Source: Archangium sp.
Lineage (GTDB): Bacteria > Myxococcota > Myxococcia > Myxococcales > Myxococcaceae
DNA length: 64,000 nt
Direction: 5' to 3'
NCBI GenBank assembly: GCA_030681645.1
Contig: JAUXRX010000037.1
Coordinates: 62,001 to 126,000 of the forward strand
Made by a program: the position numbers and the translations under genes
Notes under the pieces: generated by a model
Told to the model about the DNA's origin: nothing
Seen by the model: only the letters and a program-made list of their open reading frames with translations
Database searches by the model: none
Part shown: positions 34,309 to 42,320 of the stretch, in pieces
How the letters are laid out: the number at the start of each line of letters is the position of its first letter
How positions within the stretch are numbered: the stretch's first letter is position 1

Positions 34309-36147
34309 ATGCGCCTGACTCGTTTGCTTGCGTTGGTGGTGATCGCCGGCTTCGCAGCGCCGTCGTACGCCCAGATGAACTTCGAAGGCCTCGACCTCGG
34401 CGGCGGCAAGAAGAAGCCGAAGAAGAAGCCCGAGAAGAAGCCCGAGAAGAAGCCGGAAGAGAAGGGCACCGGGGAAGTGCCGCTGCCCGAGGGCGGCCTC
34501 GACCTGAGCAAGCCCGTCACCGCCGAGCCCGAGAAGCCGAAAGACACCAAGCCCGCCGCCACGATGTCGTTCGACGCGGTCGACGTGTCGGGCAAGACGG
34601 GCGATCGCCAGAAGATGGACGCGGCGATCACCCAGTTCAAGAACGACAACTTCGAGCCCGCCGCGCTGGCGTTCTTCGACATGAGCCAGGACCCGGCGAT
34701 GGCCGGGCTGGTGGTCGAGTCGGAATACTGGCTGGGCAAGAGCCTCTACAAGCTGGGCATGTACCACTCGTCGCTGCAGATGTTCTCGAAGGTGCTGGCG
34801 CGCGGGCCCGCGACCAAGTTCTTCAAGAGCTCGCTCGAGTGGCTCTTCTTCATCGCGCGCAAGACGGTCAACGAGACCGTGGTGCTCGACGAGATCGCCC
34901 GCTACTCGAACTACGAGTTCCCCGAGCGCTTCCGCAACGAGTTCCGCTACCTGCTGGCCCGCTACAACCTGGTGCGTGGCAAGGCGCTCGACGACGCCGA
35001 GCAGACCGGTGAGGCGACCAAGGCCTTCGAAGAGGTCAAGCGCCTGGCCCTGATGATCCCCCGGGGCGACGTGTTCTACCCGCGCGCGAAGTACCTCGAG
35101 GGCCTGGCGTACTTCCGCGAGAACAAGCTCGAGGTGGCGCTCGAGGCGATGAAGGAAGTGGTGCGCTCCACCCGCCAGGCCGAGGGCCCGATGACGGCCG
35201 AGGCCAAGCAGCTCAAGGCGCTGCGCGAGATGGCCTTCATGCAGCTGGCCCGCACCCACTACGGCGCGAAGCAGAACCGCTATGCCATCACCTATTACGA
35301 CAAGGTCGAGCGCGGCGGCGTGCAGTGGCTCGAGGCCCTCTTCGAGGCGTCCTGGGCGCACTACCGCATCGGCCAGTACGAGCAGGCGCTCGGCAACCTG
35401 ATCACCTTGAGCTCGCCGTTCTTCCGCGACGAGTACTTCCCCGAGGCGCTGATCCTCAAGGCCGTCGTCTACTTCGAGAACTGCCGCTACCGCGAGTCGC
35501 TCACCATCATCGAAGACTTCGAGAACATCTACGGCCCCGTGCAGGACGAGCTCGACGTGCTGGTGAACAAGAACATGGAGGCCACCGAGTACTTCAACGT
35601 GCTCGACGAGGTCCGCAAGAAGAACAAGGCGGGCGAGAAGCTCAAGGGGACCGACGAGATCCTCGAGCGCATCTTGAACCTCGCGCTCACCGACAAGGAC
35701 CTCAAGAAGACGGTCGACTCGATCGCCGAGCTCGAGGGCGAGATGGACGCGGTGGGGCAGAAGGGCGACACCTTCAAGTATTCCAACCTCTCCAAGCAGG
35801 TGATCGAGCGCCTCAAGGACCAGCGCCAGGCCCTCATCGGCAAGGCCGGCCTCATGGCCAAGGCGAAGCTCGACTTCGAGCTGGGCCAGCTCAAGACGCT
35901 GCGCGCGAACGGTTTGCGCATCAAGTTCGAGACCACCTCGATGGAAAAGGACTTCCTCGAAGAGATGTTGAAGGCCGGTGGCCAGAAGTCGGTGGTGAAG
36001 AACTACCGGTACACGGTGGCCGTCTCTGACGACCAGCTCTACTGGCCGTACGTGGGTGAGTACTGGCGCGACGAGCTCGGCACCTACCAGTACACCCTGA
36101 CCAAGGGCTGCATCGAGCGCGACAGCGCCAACACCAAGAAGGAATAG
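34309..36147 (+). CDS. Periplasmic TPR protein, GltC-like
   Basis: A 612-residue exported protein. The signal peptide (MRLTRLLALVVIAGFAAPSYAQ) is followed by MNFEGLDLGG, a Lys/Pro/Glu-rich linker (KKPEKKPEKK), a second related motif MSFDAVDVSG (near residue 86), and about ten TPR-like helical hairpins from residue 100 onward (YWLGKSLYKLGMYHSSLQMF and similar). No lipobox is seen. Its place right after two outer-membrane barrels, sharing their FEGxDL motif, matches GltC/NfsC. Such a protein would connect the barrels to inner-membrane components. plsX follows after 4 bases. Confidence 0.8.
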   Translation: MRLTRLLALVVIAGFAAPSYAQMNFEGLDLGGGKKKPKKKPEKKPEKKPEEKGTGEVPLPEGGLDLSKPVTAEPEKPKDTKPAATMSFDAVDVSGKTGDRQKMDAAITQFKNDNFEPAALAFFDMSQDPAMAGLVVESEYWLGKSLYKLGMYHSSLQMFSKVLARGPATKFFKSSLEWLFFIARKTVNETVVLDEIARYSNYEFPERFRNEFRYLLARYNLVRGKALDDAEQTGEATKAFEEVKRLALMIPRGDVFYPRAKYLEGLAYFRENKLEVALEAMKEVVRSTRQAEGPMTAEAKQLKALREMAFMQLARTHYGAKQNRYAITYYDKVERGGVQWLEALFEASWAHYRIGQYEQALGNLITLSSPFFRDEYFPEALILKAVVYFENCRYRESLTIIEDFENIYGPVQDELDVLVNKNMEATEYFNVLDEVRKKNKAGEKLKGTDEILERILNLALTDKDLKKTVDSIAELEGEMDAVGQKGDTFKYSNLSKQVIERLKDQRQALIGKAGLMAKAKLDFELGQLKTLRANGLRIKFETTSMEKDFLEEMLKAGGQKSVVKNYRYTVAVSDDQLYWPYVGEYWRDELGTYQYTLTKGCIERDSANTKKE

Positions 36148-36151
36148 CCTC

Positions 36152-37183
36152 GTGAGCCAGCGGCCGGTCACCATCGCCTTCGATGTGATGGGAGGCGATC
36201 ACGGCCCGCTGGAGATCGTGCGCGGTGCCGCCCAGCTCACCCTCGACACGCCGCACATCCACGCGCTGCTGGTGGGTGATCGCACGCTGATCGACCAGGC
36301 GCTCACGCAGGTGCGGCACAACGCCGAGCGGGTGGCCGTGCACCACGCCAGCGAGTTCGTGTCGATGCACGAGAAGCCCAACGCGGCCCTCGACGCCAAG
36401 AAGGACGCTTCGGTGATCGTGGCTGCGCGGCTGGTGAAGGAAGGCGAGGCCGACGCGATGGTCTCGGCCGGCAACACCGGCGCGGGCGTGCTGGCCTGCG
36501 CGCGCACCTTCACCTTGATCCCCGGGGTGCGGCGCGCCGCGCTGGCCACCGTGTACCCGACGGCCGTGGGGCGCGGAGAGAAGAACGACCCGTTCAGCCT
36601 GATCCTCGACGTGGGCGCCACCGTCGACGCCTCGGCCGATGACCTGGTGGCCTTCGCGGTGATGGGCTCGGCCTACGCGCGCATCATCTCGAAGAACGAG
36701 AACCCCACGGTGGCGCTGCTGAGCAACGGCACCGAGGCGCAGAAGGGCCCGGCGCGCGTGGTGGAGGCGAACCAGAAGCTCCAGCACCTCGCCGGCCTGC
36801 GCTTCATCGGCAACGTGGAGGGCGTCGACATTCCCAAGGGCACGGCCGACGTCGTGGTGTGCGACGGCTTCGTGGGCAACGTGTGCCTCAAGATGCTCGA
36901 GGGCGTGAGCGAGACGGTGATCGAGCTGGCCCGCTACGCCTACAAGGAAAAGCTGCTCTGGCGGGCGGGCCTGGCGATGTTGTCGTCGGGCATCGAGCGC
37001 ATCAAGGAGGTCACCGACTGGGAACAGTACGGCGGCGCGCCGATCCTCGGGTTCGACCGGCTGTTCATCAAGGCGCACGGGCGCTCGAAGAGCCGCGCCA
37101 TCACCAACGCGGGCAAGGTCGCGGCGCGGGCCGTATCGAAAGACCTCGCGAACGCGATTCAGGGCATGCTGCCGAAGTCGTGA
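36152..37183 (+). CDS. plsX: Phosphate acyltransferase PlsX
   Basis: A 343-residue enzyme that converts acyl-ACP to acyl-phosphate for phospholipid synthesis. The N-terminus VTIAFDVMGGDHGP is diagnostic. Further landmarks are AMVSAGNTGAG, FSLILDVGATVD, and VDIPKGTADVVVCDGFVGNVCLKMLEG. The length is normal. Its GTG start lies 4 bases after the GltC-like gene, and its stop overlaps the next gene's GTG (GTGA), so it is embedded in this operon. The usual partner fabH is not present downstream. Confidence 0.95.
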   Translation: MSQRPVTIAFDVMGGDHGPLEIVRGAAQLTLDTPHIHALLVGDRTLIDQALTQVRHNAERVAVHHASEFVSMHEKPNAALDAKKDASVIVAARLVKEGEADAMVSAGNTGAGVLACARTFTLIPGVRRAALATVYPTAVGRGEKNDPFSLILDVGATVDASADDLVAFAVMGSAYARIISKNENPTVALLSNGTEAQKGPARVVEANQKLQHLAGLRFIGNVEGVDIPKGTADVVVCDGFVGNVCLKMLEGVSETVIELARYAYKEKLLWRAGLAMLSSGIERIKEVTDWEQYGGAPILGFDRLFIKAHGRSKSRAITNAGKVAARAVSKDLANAIQGMLPKS

Positions 37184-38208
37184 ACGCGAGCGAACCCAAA
37201 CTTCCCATTCGGCGCATCTACCGGTGGGATCTCGACAAGACCTACCTGCAGACGGAGTTCGACACGCTCCGTCAGCTGGTGCGCACGGCGTTCCAGAAGG
37301 CGCACGAGAAGAAGGCGATCCCCGGGGCGGCGGCCTTGATTCGCGAGCTGCGGGCTTCGGGTGATTCCCGGCTGTGCATCGTGTCGGGCAGCCCCACCCA
37401 GATGCGCACGGTGCTGGCCCAGAAGCTCAAGCTCGACGGGGTGGAGTTCGACGAGCTGGTGCTCAAGGACAACCTGCGCAACCTGGTGCGGGGGCGCTTC
37501 AAGGCGATGCGCGGGCAGGTGGGCTACAAGCTGCCGGTGCTGCTCGAGAGCCGGGCGCGCGCGCCGGTGGACGCCGAAGAGGTGCTCTTCGGTGACGACG
37601 CCGAGGCCGACGCCTTCATCTATTCGCTGTACGCCGACATGGTGGCGCACCGGGTGTCCGAGCCGGTGGTGCACCGGGTGCTCGAGGCGGCCGAGGTGTA
37701 TCCGGACGACATCAACCGGGTGATCAAGCAGTGGAAGGAGATCCCCCAGGCTGATCCGGTGCGGCGCATCTTCATCAACCTCGACCGGCTCACGCCGCCC
37801 GCCGCGTTCGCGCACTACGGGCCGCGGGTGGTGCCGATCTTCAACTACTTCCAGGCGGCGCTGGTGTTGCTGGGTGACAAGCACCTCACCGCGCCGCAGG
37901 TGCTCAGGGTGATGCTCGAGCTGGTGCAGACCTCTGGGTACAACCTGCTGACGCTCTCGAACTCGTTCCAGGACCTGTTGCGGCGCGGGCTGCCGATCGC
38001 CGGGGTGGCCGAGGCGCTGGTGGAGGCGCTCCAGGGGCCGGCGGCGATGTTCCAGGCGGTGCGGCCGATGCCCGACATCATCGCGGCGTTCAGCAAGCGG
38101 GTGGCGGCGCTGGGGGCCCAGCCTCCGCCTCCGAAGGTGCGCGACATCGACTACCTCTCGATCCTCGACGACGCCCGCCCCCGGACGCACAAGAAGCGAA
38201 GCCGGTAG
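37180..38208 (+). CDS. HAD-fold phosphatase, App1/phosphatidate-phosphatase-like
   Basis: A 342-residue protein starting at GTG 37180. It has the haloacid dehalogenase motifs DLDKT (motif I, near residue 16), VSGSPTQM (motif II), a Lys in LVLKDNLRN (motif III) and FGDDAEADAF (motif IV). WDLDKTYL...TAFQKAHEKKAIPGAAALIRELR resembles the App1-type phosphatidate phosphatase catalytic domain, which would fit the coupled plsX neighbour. The substrate is inferred only. The helical C-terminal half is not recognised. Confidence 0.78.
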   Translation: MNASEPKLPIRRIYRWDLDKTYLQTEFDTLRQLVRTAFQKAHEKKAIPGAAALIRELRASGDSRLCIVSGSPTQMRTVLAQKLKLDGVEFDELVLKDNLRNLVRGRFKAMRGQVGYKLPVLLESRARAPVDAEEVLFGDDAEADAFIYSLYADMVAHRVSEPVVHRVLEAAEVYPDDINRVIKQWKEIPQADPVRRIFINLDRLTPPAAFAHYGPRVVPIFNYFQAALVLLGDKHLTAPQVLRVMLELVQTSGYNLLTLSNSFQDLLRRGLPIAGVAEALVEALQGPAAMFQAVRPMPDIIAAFSKRVAALGAQPPPPKVRDIDYLSILDDARPRTHKKRSR

Positions 38209-38535
38209 CAGCCGCAGGCTGCGCGAGACAGCTCGAAGCGCAGCGGAGAGCTGGCCGAGGCGAAGCGACCCAGCAACAAGAAGCGAGGCCGGTAGCTCGA
38301 CCTTGCAACCTCTCCCTGCGGAAGCGGGGAGTGGTCGGCCGCAGGCCGGGTGAGGGGCGTCGGGTCGATTGGCCCCTCACCCCCACCCTCTCCCCGCTGC
38401 TGCGCAGGGAGAGGGAGCCAGCGAGGAACGGTCTGGCTTTTACCCCTCGATTTCGGGGTATATGGCCGCGCACCTCGTGACGGCCCCGGCTCTTCAGCCA
38501 TGCGGCTCTGCGATCGGGGCTGCGTCAGGAACGTG
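38209..38535. repeat. 327-base gap holding an inverted pair of palindromic repeats
   Basis: No gene is supported here. At 38309-38415 two copies of the CCTCTCC-type repeat face each other. CCTCTCCCTGCG at the left end pairs with CGCAGGGAGAGG at the right end, and GTGAGGGG (38350-38357) pairs with CCCCTCAC (38373-38380), giving a large BIME-like foldback. The stretch before it (38209-38300) repeats GAAGCGAGGCCGGTAG-like wording of the gene end, suggesting a decayed duplication. Confidence 0.7.
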
Positions 38536-40038
38536 ATGACCACCGACAATCCCGCCCCAGAGCAGGGAACCGAGCCCGCGCCCCAATCTGCAGACTCCAC
38601 CGGCCCCCGAGGCCCGGACATCGAGCCCGAGCGGCTCGACCCCGACGCGGTGCGCGTGCTGCTGCGCCTGCGCCAGCACGGCCACGAGGCGTACCTGGTG
38701 GGCGGTTGCGTGCGCGACCTGCTCATCGGCCACGAGCCGAAAGACTTCGACATCGCCACCAGCGCCACGCCGAACCAGGTGAAGGGGCTGTTCCGCAACT
38801 GCCGGTTGATCGGGCGCCGCTTCCGCCTCGCCCACGTGTACTTCAAGGGCGGGAAGATCCTCGAGGTCTCCACCTTCCGCGCGATGCCCACCATCGTCGA
38901 AGAGCCGCAGCCCTCCGAGGCCGCCGAGGGCGAGGTGCACTCCGAGGGCACCGAGCACATCGCCGCCGCCGACGCCGAGGCGCTCACCGCGGTGGAAGAG
39001 GGCCAGGAAGTGCCCTCCACGCCCGTCGCCGACGTGCAGGACGAGGCCGAGGCGCCCGAAGCGCCCGACCTGCTCATCACCGAAGACAACACCTTCGGCA
39101 CCGCCGTCGAAGACGCACGCCGCCGCGACTTCACCATCAACGGGCTCTTCTACGAGCCCTCGGTGGGCCGGGTGTACGACTACGTCAACGGGCTGCGCGA
39201 TCTCGCGCGCCGCGAGATCCGCACCATCGGCGACCCCGAGGTGCGCATGCGCGAAGACCCGGTGCGCATCCTGCGGGCCGTGCGCTTCGCAGGGAAGCTC
39301 GGCCTCGACATCGAGTCGCGCACCTATGCCGCGATGGAAGGCGCGGTCGAAGATCTGCAGCGCTGCTCTGCGCCCCGCCTGCTCGAGGAGACCTTCCGCC
39401 TCTTGCGCGGTGGTTACGCGCGGCCCGCGCTGCAGCTGGTCGGGGCGCTCGACGCGCTCAAGAGCCTGCTGCCGCCCGTGCACGAGTACCTCGAGGGCCA
39501 GGAAGCCGAAGGCGTCACCGAGTACTGGCGCTTCGTCGACGCGATGGACGCGTCGGTGCGGCGCAAGGCGAACTTCGACGACTCGATGCTGCTGGCGAGC
39601 ATCCTCCTGCCGATCTCGCTCGACGAGCCCGAGCAGGCAGGCGCCGACGACGAGAACGGCAAGCCGCCCACCGTGGCGCAGGCCATCGAGCAGCTGCTCT
39701 CGCAGCTGGTGCAGAAGGCGCGGCTGCCCCGGCGCATCGCCGAGCGGTGCCGGATGATCCTCATGGCGCAGCGCACGCTGGCGGGTCTGCGGCGCCGCCG
39801 CGGTGGCCTGATGGGCTTCCGCGGGCACCCGCTCTTCAACGAGTCGCTGGCCGTGTTCGAGGTCTGGGTGGCCGCCACCGGCGAACACCAGGAGCAGCTC
39901 GAGAAGTGGAAGACCGGCGCCGCGCCGCAGCCGACCACCGATGCCCCCGGTCCCCGTCGCCGTCGCCGCCGCCGTCGTCGCGGGGGGGGGGGGGGCGAGG
40001 CCGGTGGTCCGCCCCAGTCGTCGCCGACGCCAGAGTGA
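38536..40038 (+). CDS. pcnB: Poly(A) polymerase / CCA-adding-type nucleotidyltransferase
   Basis: A 500-residue class II nucleotidyltransferase. It has LVGGCVRDLLIGHEPKDFDIATSA with the catalytic DFD (D70, D72), then RRRDFTINGLFY and IRTIGDPEVRMREDPVRILRAVRFAGKL, diagnostic for PcnB/CCA enzymes. The arm and body RLLRGG and the basic C-terminus (PRRRRRRRRRGGGGG) fit PcnB. An unusual acidic insertion (about residues 121-185) splits the palm between STFRA and FGTAVEDARRRDFT. The C-terminal tail contains a 14-base G run (39982-39995). The start at ATG 38536 is chosen; ATG 38500 is possible. Confidence 0.9.
   Translation: MTTDNPAPEQGTEPAPQSADSTGPRGPDIEPERLDPDAVRVLLRLRQHGHEAYLVGGCVRDLLIGHEPKDFDIATSATPNQVKGLFRNCRLIGRRFRLAHVYFKGGKILEVSTFRAMPTIVEEPQPSEAAEGEVHSEGTEHIAAADAEALTAVEEGQEVPSTPVADVQDEAEAPEAPDLLITEDNTFGTAVEDARRRDFTINGLFYEPSVGRVYDYVNGLRDLARREIRTIGDPEVRMREDPVRILRAVRFAGKLGLDIESRTYAAMEGAVEDLQRCSAPRLLEETFRLLRGGYARPALQLVGALDALKSLLPPVHEYLEGQEAEGVTEYWRFVDAMDASVRRKANFDDSMLLASILLPISLDEPEQAGADDENGKPPTVAQAIEQLLSQLVQKARLPRRIAERCRMILMAQRTLAGLRRRRGGLMGFRGHPLFNESLAVFEVWVAATGEHQEQLEKWKTGAAPQPTTDAPGPRRRRRRRRRGGGGGEAGGPPQSSPTPE
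39982..39995 (+). repeat. Homopolymeric run of 14 G inside pcnB
   Basis: Fourteen consecutive G bases encode the GGGGG part of the C-terminal tail. A change of one or two bases would alter the last 14 or so residues. It may be a slippage site or a sequencing artefact. Confidence 0.85.
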
Positions 40039-40046
40039 AACCGAGT

Positions 40047-40100
40047 ACCTCTCCCTGCGCGAGCGGGGGGAGGTCGGCCGCGGGCGGGGTGGGGGGCCTC
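40047..40100. repeat. Interspersed palindromic repeat, CCTCTCC type, degenerate
   Basis: CCTCTCCCTGCGCGAGCGGG is followed by GGTCGGCCGCGGGCGGGGTG, matching the left copy at 38309. It lies between the pcnB stop and the next ATG. Confidence 0.65.
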
Positions 40101-40105
40101 ACTGA

Positions 40106-40630
40106 ATGAACCCGATCGTCCACGCCGAGCTGTCCTGGCTCGGCGCGCAGAAGCTCACCGAGCGCCGCGATCGCATCCTGGTCACGCTGGGTGGGGTGCT
40201 GCCTGATCTCGACGGGCTGGCGCTGCTGGGCGGGGAGGATCTGTACGGCCAGTGGCACCACGTGTTGACGCACGGGCTGTGGTCGGCGCTGGCGATCTCC
40301 ACCGCGCTGGCGCTGCTGGCGAAGCGGAAGCTCGCTGTCTTCGGGCTCGCGTTCGCCGCGTTCCACCTGCACCTGTTCTGCGACCTGCTGGGCAGCGGGC
40401 CGGGCTGGCCCATCTATTACCTCTGGCCGCTCAACCGCGAGCAGCTCCTCTGGAGCGGCCAGTGGGATCTCGCCAGCTGGCAGAACAGCGTGATCGGCCT
40501 GGGCGCGACGCTGGCGGTGCTCGCCTGCGCGCTGCCGCTGGGGCGCACCGCGGTGGAGCTGTTCTCGCTGAAGGTCGACGCGAAGGTGGTGGCCGCTTTG
40601 CGCGGACGCTTCTCCCGCGAGAGGCCATAA
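40106..40630 (+). CDS. YdjM/DUF457-type membrane-bound metal-dependent hydrolase
   Basis: A 174-residue membrane protein. It starts MNPIVHAELSW and shows the His/Asp pattern of the family: LPDLDG, HHVLTHGLWSAL, FHLHLFCDLLGS (metal ligands spread over residues 6-97). Three or four hydrophobic segments (ALAISTALALLA, LAVFGLAFAAFHLHLF, VIGLGATLAVLACALPLG) place it in the inner membrane. The physiological substrate of this family is unknown. It is probably transcribed together with the following small lipoprotein gene, 7 bases away. Confidence 0.82.
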   Translation: MNPIVHAELSWLGAQKLTERRDRILVTLGGVLPDLDGLALLGGEDLYGQWHHVLTHGLWSALAISTALALLAKRKLAVFGLAFAAFHLHLFCDLLGSGPGWPIYYLWPLNREQLLWSGQWDLASWQNSVIGLGATLAVLACALPLGRTAVELFSLKVDAKVVAALRGRFSRERP

Positions 40631-40637
40631 TCTGCGC

Positions 40638-40856
40638 ATGACCGCCCGGCTCGTCGTCCTCGCGTTGTCGTCGCTGCTGTGGGGCTGCTCCACGAGCACG
40701 CCATGCCAGCAGCTGCAGTGCGTGCGTTCGTTCGCCTGCCGGACCTCGTGCACGGCGCCGGTGACGCTCAACGGCTGTTGTTCTTGCCCCGCGGGCACCT
40801 TCGACGACGTAGGCATCTGCCTTCCGGACGGTGGGCAGGCAGACGGCGGGCCCTGA
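40638..40856 (+). CDS. Small Cys-rich lipoprotein
   Basis: A 72-residue lipoprotein (MTARLVVLALSSLLWGCST, Cys 17) with eight more cysteines in 45 residues (PCQQLQCVRSFACRTSC, GCCSCP, GIC) and an Asp/Gly tail. It has the size and Cys pattern of a small disulfide-stabilised surface protein. The family is not recognised. Its stop lies 5 bases before the convergent dinB stop. Confidence 0.65.
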   Translation: MTARLVVLALSSLLWGCSTSTPCQQLQCVRSFACRTSCTAPVTLNGCCSCPAGTFDDVGICLPDGGQADGGP

Positions 40857-40861
40857 ACGGG

Positions 40862-42148
40862 TCAGTCCTCCGGCGGAGGCGGCTCTTCGTCGCGCTCCAC
40901 CCGGGGCTGCTGCTGCCTTCGCTCCCGCTCGGCCTTCGCGGCGGTCTCGCGTTTGTCCTCTGAGTAGAAGCCGTCACGCGCCTCGTCGGGATCGTCCTGG
41001 CGCAGGTCTGCCGTGACCACGGCCTTGCTCCCGAACTTCGAGGCGATCGCGTCGAGCGCCAGGTTCAGCTTCTCGCTCTTCTTCGGCGGCTCGTCGGCTG
41101 CGAAGAGGCCCAGTTGATCGTCACCGCCCGTCAGCTCCTGGCCCGACACGCCGGTGAGGCGGATCTTCCGGCGCAGGTCGGCCTTTTGCAGCAGCGTGAG
41201 CGCCTCGCGGTACAGCAGCTGCCCGTCATCGGTCGCGACGTCGAGCGTCACCCGCCGGGTGATCTGGGTGAAGTCCGAGTACTTCACGGTGAGCTGCACG
41301 CACCGCGCCTTCACGCCCGACTTCCGCATGCGGCGCCCCACGCGCAGCGCCTGCGAGTGCAGGTGCGGCTTGAGCGCCTCTTCGCCCAGCAGGTCTTCCT
41401 CGAAGGTGTCCTGCGCGCCGACGGACTTCGCGTAACGATCGGGCACCACCACGCGCTCGTCGAGGCCGCGCGAGAGCTCCCAGAAGTGCTGGCCCGACGA
41501 GCCGAGCTTGCCCACCAGCCACTCCAGCTCGTGCGAGGCGACGTCGCCGATGGTGTTGAGCCCGTGCCGCTTGAGCACCTCCTCGGTCTTCGGGCCCACT
41601 CCCCAGAGGCGTGAGATCGGCAGCGGCGCGAGGAATTCACGCGAGGTGCCGGGCGCGACCTCGTGTTGGCCGTTGGGCTTGGCGAAGTCGCTGGCGATCT
41701 TCGCCACGAACTTCACCTCGGCGATCCCGGCAGAGGCGGGGAGCTCGATCTCCTTCTTGATCTCCGCGCGAATGCGCCGCGCGATGTCGCCCACGGTGCC
41801 GAAGAGCCCGAGTGAGCCGGTGACGTCGAGGAAGGCCTCGTCGAGCGAGAGCGGCTCGATCAGCGGCGTGTAGCGCTCGAAGATCCGGAACACGGCCTCG
41901 CTCGCGTCGACGTAGGCCGAGAAGCGGGGTGGCACCACGATCGCGCGGGGCGCCAGCTTGATCGCCCGCGCCATGGGGATCGCGCTGCGCACGCCGAAGG
42001 GCCGCACCTCGTAGGACGCCGCGAGCACCACGCCGCGCTGGGGGTGGCCGCCGACGATCACCGGCTTGCCGCGCAGCTCAGGCGCGTCGCGCTGCTCGAC
42101 TGACGCGTAGAACGCGTCCATGTCGATGTGGATGATCGCCCGGGTCAT
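40862..42148 (-). CDS. dinB: DNA polymerase IV (Y-family)
   Basis: A 428-residue error-prone translesion polymerase. Catalytic motifs are HIDMDAFYASVEQ (D9) and PLSLDEAFLDV (Asp-Glu near residue 102). The little-finger domain follows. DDQLGLF near residue 353 matches the beta-clamp-binding motif QLxLF. The extra C-terminal 70 residues are charged and low-complexity (ERRQQQPRVERDEEPPPPED). The start at 42148 matches the family N-terminus exactly. No LexA box was recognised upstream. Confidence 0.95.
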   Translation of the reverse strand: MTRAIIHIDMDAFYASVEQRDAPELRGKPVIVGGHPQRGVVLAASYEVRPFGVRSAIPMARAIKLAPRAIVVPPRFSAYVDASEAVFRIFERYTPLIEPLSLDEAFLDVTGSLGLFGTVGDIARRIRAEIKKEIELPASAGIAEVKFVAKIASDFAKPNGQHEVAPGTSREFLAPLPISRLWGVGPKTEEVLKRHGLNTIGDVASHELEWLVGKLGSSGQHFWELSRGLDERVVVPDRYAKSVGAQDTFEEDLLGEEALKPHLHSQALRVGRRMRKSGVKARCVQLTVKYSDFTQITRRVTLDVATDDGQLLYREALTLLQKADLRRKIRLTGVSGQELTGGDDQLGLFAADEPPKKSEKLNLALDAIASKFGSKAVVTADLRQDDPDEARDGFYSEDKRETAAKAERERRQQQPRVERDEEPPPPED

Positions 42149-42242
42149 GGCGGAATCGAATTAGCAGAGACGACCGACAGCGGAGCAGGCCCCCTCGCAG
42201 GGGTGGCCGAAAGAGGGCACGCCCCAGGCGCGCAGGAAGACG

Positions 42243-42316
42243 CCCCTCGACTCCGCTCGGGGTGAACGGTGATCGCCATTTCGATCAACCCTCTCGGGGT
42301 GAACGGAGTGGGCCCG
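42243..42316. repeat. Interspersed palindromic repeat, CCTCGACTCCGCTCGG type
   Basis: CCCCTCGACTCCGCTCGGGG with GTGAACGG is followed by CCCTCTCGGGGTGAACGGAG. It is related to the copies at 46212-46274 and 55678-55711. It lies between dinB and the pseudouridine synthase gene, both on the minus strand. Confidence 0.65.
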
Positions 42317-42320
42317 GGCG

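Noticed and set aside
34180..36174. A 664-codon minus-strand frame over the GltC-like gene
   Set aside because: It is an antisense shadow of a TPR protein that has a signal peptide and operon context.
36859..37179. Upstream extension of the HAD phosphatase frame into plsX
   Set aside because: It overlaps conserved PlsX sequence; GTG 37180 gives the proper HAD N-terminus.
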